From NCBI GenBank assembly GCA_020849825.1, contig JADZFP010000222.1:1-6541 (forward strand): 6,541 bases of DNA, in the 5' to 3' direction. The stretch is from Saprospiraceae bacterium (lineage in GTDB: Bacteria > Bacteroidota > Bacteroidia > Chitinophagales > Saprospiraceae). The stretch's first letter is position 1; every line of letters starts with the position of its first letter. The position numbers and the translations under genes were made by a program. The notes under the pieces are model-generated. The model ran no database searches. It saw only the letters and a list, made by a program, of their open reading frames with translations, and was not told the origin of the DNA. This document shows, piece after piece, positions 1-5,148 of this stretch.

Positions 1-1299
1 AATATTGATCTGGTGTTGTCTGGCCCGGTGGTACAGGTGAAAAGCGTCGATGCTTTCCGGCAGCTCCAGCCAAAGCACGTAGCCGCCCCGCGGTTGCGAC
101 ACCCGTGTTTCGGGCGGGAAAAAACCGGCGATCGCCTGCCAGTACCGCAGGCATTGGGTGTGCAGCGCCTTGCGCAGGTGCCGGAAATGCAGGTCGAGCC
201 GTCCGGTTTCGCAAAAATTGGCAATGGCGGCCTGTGTCGGCGTAGTCGTGGAAATACAGTGTGTCAGTTTGTACTGCAACACCTGCTTTACAAAACGACC
301 CGGCTGGCACCAGCCGATCCGGTAGCCCGGCGCCAGCGATTTGGACAGGGAAGAGCAATACAACACCAGACCCTCCCGGTCGTAACTTTTGCAGGTGCGG
401 GGCCGTGTTTTGCCGAAATACATTTCGCCGTAAATGTCGTCTTCCACCAGGGGGATTTCCCGCTCGGCCAGCATGGCTACCAGGGCCTGTTTGTGGGCGT
501 CGGGCATGAGGCTGCCCGTGGGATTGTTGAAATTGGGCACCAGCAATGCCGCGTCGATCTGATTTTTAGCGACTGCTTTTTCCAAAAAATCGAGATCGGG
601 GCCGGTGACCGGGTCTGTCGGCAACTCCAGGGCGCGCAGCCCCAGGCTTGTCAGCAAATTAAAAATACCGAAATAAGTAGGCCGCTCGATGGCCACCGTA
701 TCGCCGGGTTTTGTGGCCGATTTCAGGCAAAAAACCAGGGCCTCCATGCAGCCGTGCGTCACCACGACCTCGGAGGCCGCGCTGTTGCCGCCCCAGTTGA
801 ACGACAGGCGGGCCAGCTGTTGCCGCAGGCGCTCATTGCCCTGGATGTTTTCGTAATGCAGGCAGCTGGTCGGGCTGGCGCGCAATGCCTCCAGCAAGCA
901 TTTGTTCAGTTTGGCCGCCGGCAGCAACTCCGCCGCGGGCGCCGCGATGGACAGTTGCACGATCCCGGCTTCCGACATATTGGCGTACACCGCGGCCAGC
1001 ATCTCGTCGACCGAAAGCGCCGAAGGCGGCGCGGCGTAGCGGGGCGCCCGGGGCGGTTCCGTTGGCCGGCGAATGCCAAAACGCACGTAATAACCCGATT
1101 TCGGGCGCGCCTCGATCAGGCCCTTGCTCTCCAGCGCAGCATAAGCCTTGAACGCCGTGCTCAGACTAATACCCTGCTCTTCGCTGAGCGCCCGCACGGA
1201 CGGTAACTTGTCGCCCGTTTTCCAAACCCCTTTTGTCACCATCGTTTCCAAACGATCAGCGACCTGACTGTATAAAAAATCTTCCCCTGTCCGATCCAT
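1..1299 (-). CDS. MocR/GabR-type PLP-dependent transcriptional regulator (GntR winged helix + class I aminotransferase domain), 3' end outside window
   Basis: 433 codons are open with no stop before the window edge. MocR proteins are usually about 470-490 aa, so roughly 40-50 C-terminal residues are missing. Residues about 9-73 form a GntR winged helix, with KLPSVRALSEEQGIS followed by STAFKAYAALESKGLI and a wing ending SGYYVR. A Pro-rich linker (about 76-95) leads to a fold-type I aminotransferase-like domain. That domain keeps NNPTG (258-262), DDIYGE with Asp288 and Tyr290, and the Schiff-base lysine Lys320 in SLSKSLAPGYRIGW, so PLP binding should be intact. The start is firm: an in-frame TAA lies two codons upstream (1303-1305). 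There is no clear Shine-Dalgarno sequence. In this family PLP or its amino-acid aldimine is the effector and neighbouring genes are the targets. The divergent acetyltransferase-aminotransferase gene is therefore the likely target (inference). A free-standing 2-aminoadipate-type aminotransferase is less likely because of the winged helix. Confidence 0.93.
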   Translation of the reverse strand, partial: MDRTGEDFLYSQVADRLETMVTKGVWKTGDKLPSVRALSEEQGISLSTAFKAYAALESKGLIEARPKSGYYVRFGIRRPTEPPRAPRYAAPPSALSVDEMLAAVYANMSEAGIVQLSIAAPAAELLPAAKLNKCLLEALRASPTSCLHYENIQGNERLRQQLARLSFNWGGNSAASEVVVTHGCMEALVFCLKSATKPGDTVAIERPTYFGIFNLLTSLGLRALELPTDPVTGPDLDFLEKAVAKNQIDAALLVPNFNNPTGSLMPDAHKQALVAMLAEREIPLVEDDIYGEMYFGKTRPRTCKSYDREGLVLYCSSLSKSLAPGYRIGWCQPGRFVKQVLQYKLTHCISTTTPTQAAIANFCETGRLDLHFRHLRKALHTQCLRYWQAIAGFFPPETRVSQPRGGYVLWLELPESIDAFHLYHRARQHQINI

Positions 1300-1330
1300 C
1301 TGTTATGCTTGAAAATTAAAAAACTGAATC

Positions 1331-1362
1331 TGTTTTATCCAGCCACAAAACTAAAACCTTTG
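1331..1362 (+). promoter_or_regulatory. weak candidate promoter for the GNAT-aminotransferase gene
   Basis: AACCTTTG (1355-1362) matches TAnnTTTG except for its first base. A T-rich TGTTTT (1331-1336) lies 18 bp upstream but is a poor -33 element. If used, it would start transcription near 1369, placing the whole octamer array in the 5' leader. It overlaps the regulator's promoter on the other strand, so the two could exclude each other. No better plus-strand match is visible in the 129-bp gap. Confidence 0.22.
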
Positions 1363-1376
1363 CACCCGATTTCAAA
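1346..1376 (-). promoter_or_regulatory. Bacteroidota-type promoter for the MocR regulator gene
   Basis: Read on the minus strand, TTTG (1376-1373) is followed by a 19-bp spacer and TAGTTTTG (1353-1346). This matches the Bacteroidota sigma-factor pattern of TTTG near -33 and TAnnTTTG near -7. The start site would fall near 1339, giving a leader of about 40 nt before the ATG at 1299. The -33 TTTG is formed by the first copy of the CAAATCAA array. The match is by eye, with no mapped transcript. Confidence 0.6.
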
Positions 1377-1412
1377 TCAACAAATCAACAAATCAACAAA
1401 TCAACAAATCAA
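1373..1412. repeat. octanucleotide tandem array, five perfect copies of CAAATCAA
   Basis: Five identical 8-bp units run head to tail, followed by a partial CA, and end 16 bp before the ATG at 1429. The array is non-coding, because an in-frame TAA (1420-1422) separates it from the fusion gene. On the minus strand each unit reads TTGATTTG and so carries TTTG, the Bacteroidota -33 core. The copy nearest the regulator sits exactly at the -33 position of that gene's promoter. On the plus strand the array would be an A-rich, G-free, probably unstructured leader. Perfect short repeats of this kind are prone to slippage, so copy number may vary between strains. Confidence 0.95.
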
Positions 1413-1428
1413 CACTACCTAACCCACC

Positions 1429-2955
1429 ATGCACCACGACATTCAAATCTCCACCTGGAATCCCGACTTTCGCGAAGCCTTTTACCGCCTCAACCGCGCC
1501 TGGATCGAGGCCGACTATCCTTTGGAGCCGCTCGATATTGCCGTGCTCAGTGATCCGGAAAAGCATATCTTAGCTGGCGGAGGCAGCATACTGGCCGCCG
1601 AGGAAAGAGGCACGGTGGTGGGCGTGGTGGCGCTGCGGCCGCATGGCGGCGAACGCAGCTATGAACTGACCAAAATGGCGGTAGACATGCCCTGGCGAGG
1701 CCGCGGCATCGGCAAAATGCTGATGCGGGCCGCTCTGGAAGAGGCCCGCCGGCTGGGGGCGAACCGTGTTATTTTATACTCCAATACCCGTACTTCGGGC
1801 CCCGCGGTGCAATTGTACCGCAAAATGGGTTTCCGGGAAATACCGCTCGAACAAGGCGTCTATCAACGCGCAGATATCAAAATGGAACGACTGTTAAACA
1901 CCATTGACATTCAAAAAACAACCCGGAGCCGCCTGCCGGACGTGGACCTGAACAAACTGACTTTCGGCGAGGTGGTGTCCGACCACATGCTCCTGGCCGA
2001 CTACCGCGACGGCGCCTGGCAATCGCCGCGTATCGTACCTTTCGCCAACCTCGAAATGCCGCCTCACACCCTGGCCCTGCATTACGGTCAGATCGTTTGG
2101 GAAGGCATGAAGGCATTCCGGATGACCGACGGGCGCGTGTCGATCTTCCGCATTCCCAAACATATCGAACGCATCAACCGATCGCTGGAACGTATGGCCA
2201 TGCCGCCTATGCCGGCAGAACTGTTCGATGAAAGTATCCGTACGCTGGTTGATCTCGACGCCGCCTGGGCGCCTTCCACCCCCGGATCGGCCCTTTACAT
2301 CCGGCCTTTGGTGTACGCTTCAGAAGCCAAATTCGGCGTAAAAGTGTCGGAGACTTACCGCTTCATCGTGTTCACCGGCCCGGTGCCGGAATATTATCCC
2401 AGACCCATAAAAGTAAAGGTGGAGGAACGGTTTATCCGGGCTGCTCCCGGCGGTACCGGCTACGCCAAATGCGCCGGCAACTACGGCGGCGCCATGTATC
2501 CCACCCAACTGGCCCGCGCCGAAGGCTACGACCAGGTACTCTGGACCGACGGTTCCGCCGAACTTAACATTGAAGAATCGGGCACGATGAACGTCATGTT
2601 TGTCATCGATGGCAAAGTAGTGACGCCGCCCCTTTCCGATACCATCCTCGAAGGCATCACCCGCGACAGCATTATAACCCTGGCTACAGAATTGGGCTAC
2701 CCGGTGGAACAGCGCCCCATCAGTGCAACAGAACTGGTGGCGGCGCACCGCCGCGGCGCGCTGCAGGAGGGTTTCGGCATCGGCACCGCCGCCGTCACCG
2801 CCCCCTTCGAACTGATCCGCGTAAAAGATGAAGACCTGCATTTGCCTCCTTTAACGCCAGCCAGCTGCTCCGTGCGCGTAAGGCAAATGCTCCAGGAATT
2901 GCGCGATGGCCGTCGCGCGGACACGTACGGCTGGAATACCATCGTAGGAGGTTGA
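1429..2955 (+). CDS. ilvE: fusion protein: GNAT N-acetyltransferase + branched-chain-amino-acid aminotransferase (IlvE type)
   Basis: Residues about 3-150 form a GNAT acetyltransferase. The acetyl-CoA loop is RGRGIG (90-95) after beta-strand ELTKMAVD, and the typical end is SGPAVQLYRKMGF and IKMERL. Residues about 152-508 (357 aa, the normal length of a bacterial BCAT) form a fold-type IV aminotransferase. It shows RSRLPDVD, SDHMLLADY, ALHYGQIVWEGMKAFR (216-231), the PLP lysine Lys347 in YAKCAGNYGG, and the cofactor-binding Glu382 in EESGTMN. The expected reaction is reversible transamination of Leu, Ile and Val with 2-oxoglutarate in the cytoplasm. The acetyltransferase substrate is unknown. 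An in-frame TAA at 1420-1422 makes this ATG the earliest possible start. No Shine-Dalgarno sequence is seen. An internal ATG at 1882 (Met152) could start a stand-alone aminotransferase. The divergent MocR gene is the probable regulator. Both domain assignments are secure; the meaning of their union is not. Confidence 0.93.
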   Translation: MHHDIQISTWNPDFREAFYRLNRAWIEADYPLEPLDIAVLSDPEKHILAGGGSILAAEERGTVVGVVALRPHGGERSYELTKMAVDMPWRGRGIGKMLMRAALEEARRLGANRVILYSNTRTSGPAVQLYRKMGFREIPLEQGVYQRADIKMERLLNTIDIQKTTRSRLPDVDLNKLTFGEVVSDHMLLADYRDGAWQSPRIVPFANLEMPPHTLALHYGQIVWEGMKAFRMTDGRVSIFRIPKHIERINRSLERMAMPPMPAELFDESIRTLVDLDAAWAPSTPGSALYIRPLVYASEAKFGVKVSETYRFIVFTGPVPEYYPRPIKVKVEERFIRAAPGGTGYAKCAGNYGGAMYPTQLARAEGYDQVLWTDGSAELNIEESGTMNVMFVIDGKVVTPPLSDTILEGITRDSIITLATELGYPVEQRPISATELVAAHRRGALQEGFGIGTAAVTAPFELIRVKDEDLHLPPLTPASCSVRVRQMLQELRDGRRADTYGWNTIVGG

Positions 2956-3021
2956 GCGGGTTTAACGGGTTTAACGGGTTGAGCGGGTTCAACCCGTTAA
3001 ACCCGTTCAACCCGTTAAACC
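2950..3021 (+). repeat. 72-bp long hairpin built from 9-bp units, overlapping the fusion gene's stop codon
   Basis: From 2954 the sequence is a chain of 9-bp units: GAGCGGGTT, TAACGGGTT, TAACGGGTT, GAGCGGGTT, then inverted-sense CAACCCGTT, AAACCCGTT, CAACCCGTT and a partial AAACC. The two halves pair as an imperfect stem: 2950-2982 with 2989-3021 around a 6-nt loop (2983-2988). Of 33 positions, 31 pair (one as G-U) and two mismatch, at 2963/3008 and 2954/3017. The TGA stop (2953-2955) lies inside the left arm. No T-run follows, so it is not a classic intrinsic terminator. It may block 3' exonucleases, dampen read-through into crtZ, or be a dispersed repeat element of this genome. Confidence 0.9.
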
Positions 3022-3065
3022 ATATACGCTTTTACGCTGTTTATCGTACCATCACTTCTATATTT

Positions 3066-3554
3066 ATGAACTGGTTGATCTACACGCTTATTACGCTGGC
3101 TGCCTACGCCGGCATGGAATTTATGGCCTGGTTTACGCATAAATACCTGATGCACGGCTGGTTGTGGAACTGGCACGAAGACCACCACAAGCCCCGCCAT
3201 GAAAAAGAGGGCTTTTTTGAAAAAAACGATCGCTTTTTCCTGGTGTTTGCCATTCCCAGCATGATCTGTTATATGATCGGCGGTCTGACCACTCATTTCT
3301 GGGTTTTGTTTATTGGTGTCGGCATTTCCCTGTACGGCCTGACTTACTTCCTTATCCACGACGTGTACATACACCGGCGCTTCAACTGGTTCCGGCACCT
3401 GGACAGCGAATACTCCCGGGCTATTCTGCGCGCGCATGGCGCCCATCACGCCAAAACCACGAAAGAAGACGGCGAGTCGTTCGGACTATTGGTCGTAAGC
3501 CGGAAATACTTCAGGAAGCGCAGCGCCTGGAAAAACGCGGCGGAAGGGAGGTAA
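3066..3554 (+). CDS. crtZ: beta-carotene 3-hydroxylase, CrtZ type (fatty-acid/sterol hydroxylase superfamily)
   Basis: This 162-aa integral membrane di-iron enzyme is expected to hydroxylate beta-ionone rings, converting beta-carotene through beta-cryptoxanthin to zeaxanthin. All four histidine clusters of the family are present: H25-x4-H30 (HKYLMH), H37-x2-H40-H41 (HEDHH), H98-x4-H103 (HDVYIH) and H124-x2-H127-H128 (HGAHH). Hydrophobic stretches at about 4-20, 57-73 and 76-97 fit membrane helices. The frame is open upstream to 2952, but that extension would only translate the 9-bp-unit hairpin into a GFNGF/NPLN repeat. The ATG at 3066, giving the family's usual length and N-terminus, is therefore preferred. 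It lies 110 bp after the fusion gene on the same strand and no convincing promoter is visible between them, so read-through is possible. No other carotenoid gene is in the window. Confidence 0.93.
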   Translation: MNWLIYTLITLAAYAGMEFMAWFTHKYLMHGWLWNWHEDHHKPRHEKEGFFEKNDRFFLVFAIPSMICYMIGGLTTHFWVLFIGVGISLYGLTYFLIHDVYIHRRFNWFRHLDSEYSRAILRAHGAHHAKTTKEDGESFGLLVVSRKYFRKRSAWKNAAEGR

Positions 3555-3625
3555 TCGGGAGGGGTTAAGGGGGAAGGCATCCCGCGGCAACCCGCTATTT
3601 GCATCATTGCCCACAGCCCACTCTC

Positions 3626-3970
3626 TTAAAAAGCTTCCCACTCGTCTCCCAACCCCTCCGAAGGGCGCCAGAACAGATTTTTAAAATCGACCACCCGGTC
3701 GTTTTCGACCTGCACTCCTTCCGCTTCGAGCAATTCCTGCATCAGGGTAGGGGTGGCGAAGTGATGTCTTCCCGAAAGTTCTCCTTTGCGGTTCACCACG
3801 CGGTGCGCGGGCACGCCATCGCCGGGCACGCAGTTGTTCAGCGCCCAGCCGACCATTCGCGAAGCGCCCAGCGCCAGGAAATCTGCGATAGCGCCATAGG
3901 TGGTGACGCGGCCTTTGGGCACCTGTCTGGCAACGGCGTAAACGAGGTCGTAATAGGTAGGTTGTTCCAT
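3626..3970 (-). CDS. atl: alkyltransferase-like (ATL) protein, MGMT family without the acceptor cysteine
   Basis: The 114-aa protein matches the C-terminal DNA-binding domain of O6-alkylguanine-DNA alkyltransferases, the usual size of an ATL. The family's helix-turn-helix and flipping residues are recognisable: Tyr25 in KGRVTTYGAIA and the arginine finger Arg38 in ASRMVGWALNN. The active-site PCHR is VPAHRVV, with Ala55 in place of the alkyl-accepting Cys, so self-alkylating repair should be impossible. Known ATLs with Trp or Ala at this position bind O6-alkylguanine, bend and flip it, and pass the lesion to nucleotide excision repair. The same role is inferred here. The gene stands alone, convergent with crtZ (71 bp apart) and divergent from the methyltransferase. 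I see no clear promoter for it in the 113 bp upstream. Confidence 0.9.
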   Translation of the reverse strand: MEQPTYYDLVYAVARQVPKGRVTTYGAIADFLALGASRMVGWALNNCVPGDGVPAHRVVNRKGELSGRHHFATPTLMQELLEAEGVQVENDRVVDFKNLFWRPSEGLGDEWEAF

Positions 3971-4021
3971 CGTTGAATCCGGGTTTCAGGTAAGAAGTTT
4001 TGCTTTCAGAGCGGGATTTTA

Positions 4022-4049
4022 TTGCAGTTGGGCGTTTTTTATACCTTCG
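4022..4049 (+). promoter_or_regulatory. candidate Bacteroidota-type promoter for the methyltransferase gene
   Basis: TACCTTCG (4042-4049) matches TAnnTTTG at all defined bases but one. A TTG at 4022-4024 lies 17 bp upstream, a little short of the usual 19-21 bp, and a T6 run fills the spacer. Transcription would start near 4056, about 28 nt before the start codon. A purine-rich AAAGG (4073-4077), 6 nt before the ATG, is the only recognisable Shine-Dalgarno-like site in the window. Confidence 0.42.
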
Positions 4050-4083
4050 CGGCTTGACTTCCATTTCACCATAAAGGTAATGC

Positions 4084-5148
4084 ATGAAAAAAGAAATGTC
4101 CATCATCGAAGCCAAATACGAAGCGCAGAAAATTGCTTTTGCGCCCCTGTTTTTCCAGGCGATGCTCGCCCTGAAAAAATTGGGGGTGTTGAAATTAATG
4201 GCGCGAAACAACCGGGGCATCCCGCTTGGAGAAATCGCTGAAACAACAGGTATCAGTATCTATGGCGCGCAGGTGTTGCTGGAAGCCGCTGCCAGCGCCG
4301 GGGTGGTGGAATACCTCGACGAACAAACGGTGCAGCTCACCAAGGTCGGATATATCCTGCATCTCGACCACATGACAGAGGTGAACATGGATTTCGTGAA
4401 TGACGTGTGTTACGACGGCGCAAAATTTTTGACGGAAAGCATCCGTTCAGGCAAACCGGAAGGCCTGAAGACGCTCGGCCAGTGGAAAACCATTTACGAA
4501 GGGCTGGCACAGCTGCCCGAACAGGTGAAAAAATCCTGGTTCGATTTCGACCACTTTTATTCCGACGATGCTTTCCCCGCGGCGCTCGATATTGTTTTTA
4601 AAGAAAACCCCGCCCTTATTTTCGACATCGGCGGCAACACGGGCAAATGGGCCTTTGCCTGCTGCCGCTACAACCCGGGGGTGCGGGTGGAAATTTTTGA
4701 TCTGCCGGGCCAGCTGGCCGTGGCCAAAAGCAACGCCGAATCCCTGGGGGTGCAGCATCGAATAGGATTTAATGCAATCGATCTGCTGGACGCGTCACAG
4801 CAAATACCCGCGGGCGCCGATGCGATCTGGATGAGCCAGTTCCTCGACTGTTTTTCGGAAACGGAAATTGTTTGTATTTTGAAAAACGTACGCCGGGCCG
4901 CATCGCATAAAACCTTCGTGTACATCCTCGAACCGTTTATCGACAACCAGAAATTTGAAGCGGCCAATTATTGCCTGACCGGCACCTCGCTGTATTTCAC
5001 CATCATGGCCAACGGCAACAGCAAAATGTACACGACCGGCGCCATGACACGCCTGGTGGAGGCGGCCGGTTTGCAGGTAACGGAGATTTTTCCGCTGATC
5101 GGCGATAGTTACCATACGATCCTGAAATGCGCTATCGCGCAACCGTAA
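4084..5148 (+). CDS. SAM-dependent methyltransferase, O-methyltransferase family 2 type (winged-helix dimerisation domain + Rossmann domain)
   Basis: The 354-aa protein has the two-domain layout of the plant-type and polyketide O-methyltransferases. Residues about 15-110 form a helical winged-helix domain (APLFFQAMLALKKLGVL, GIPLGEIAETTGIS, QVLLEAAASAGVV). Residues about 175-350 form a class I SAM fold. Motif I is FDIGGNTGKWA from Phe180, followed by EIFDLPGQ (203-210), whose Asp206 should bind the SAM ribose. Where canonical members have a catalytic His in an LHDW-like motif, this protein reads FLDCFSE (253-259), with Asp255 at the expected position by eye. The acceptor is unknown; a pigment or secondary metabolite is possible. 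The ATG at 4084 follows AAAGG at good spacing; Met5 is an alternative. The 3' end overlaps the convergent surface-protein gene by 17 bp. Confidence 0.85.
   Translation: MKKEMSIIEAKYEAQKIAFAPLFFQAMLALKKLGVLKLMARNNRGIPLGEIAETTGISIYGAQVLLEAAASAGVVEYLDEQTVQLTKVGYILHLDHMTEVNMDFVNDVCYDGAKFLTESIRSGKPEGLKTLGQWKTIYEGLAQLPEQVKKSWFDFDHFYSDDAFPAALDIVFKENPALIFDIGGNTGKWAFACCRYNPGVRVEIFDLPGQLAVAKSNAESLGVQHRIGFNAIDLLDASQQIPAGADAIWMSQFLDCFSETEIVCILKNVRRAASHKTFVYILEPFIDNQKFEAANYCLTGTSLYFTIMANGNSKMYTTGAMTRLVEAAGLQVTEIFPLIGDSYHTILKCAIAQP

Noticed and set aside
13..1206. 397-codon open frame on the plus strand
   Set aside because: It is antisense to the MocR gene. The minus-strand frame carries all expected motifs, whereas this translation is Arg/Gln-rich with no recognisable domain.
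2795..3010. Small minus-strand frame beginning with NGLNPLNPLN repeats
   Set aside because: It is a by-product of the 9-bp-unit hairpin plus antisense of the aminotransferase end; no protein family is recognisable.
2952..3065. Upstream extension of crtZ by 38 codons
   Set aside because: It encodes only the 9-bp-unit hairpin as a GFNGF/NPLN repeat. CrtZ proteins normally begin at about the residue given by the ATG at 3066.
3059..3066. TATATTTA as a -7 box for crtZ
   Set aside because: It overlaps the start codon, so transcription would begin inside the gene.
3555..3625. Terminator between the convergent crtZ and ATL genes
   Set aside because: Only stems of about 4 bp (for example GCGG-CAAC-CCGC) are visible and no T-run follows. 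I see nothing else in this 71-bp gap.
4071..4080. Minus-strand TACCTTTA as an ATL promoter
   Set aside because: It is one mismatch from TAnnTTTG but about 100 nt from the ATL start, with no matched -33 element found. It more likely reflects the methyltransferase's AAAGG ribosome-binding site on the other strand.
3681..4220. 179-codon minus-strand frame
   Set aside because: It overlaps both the ATL gene (another frame) and the start of the methyltransferase; its composition is shadow-like.
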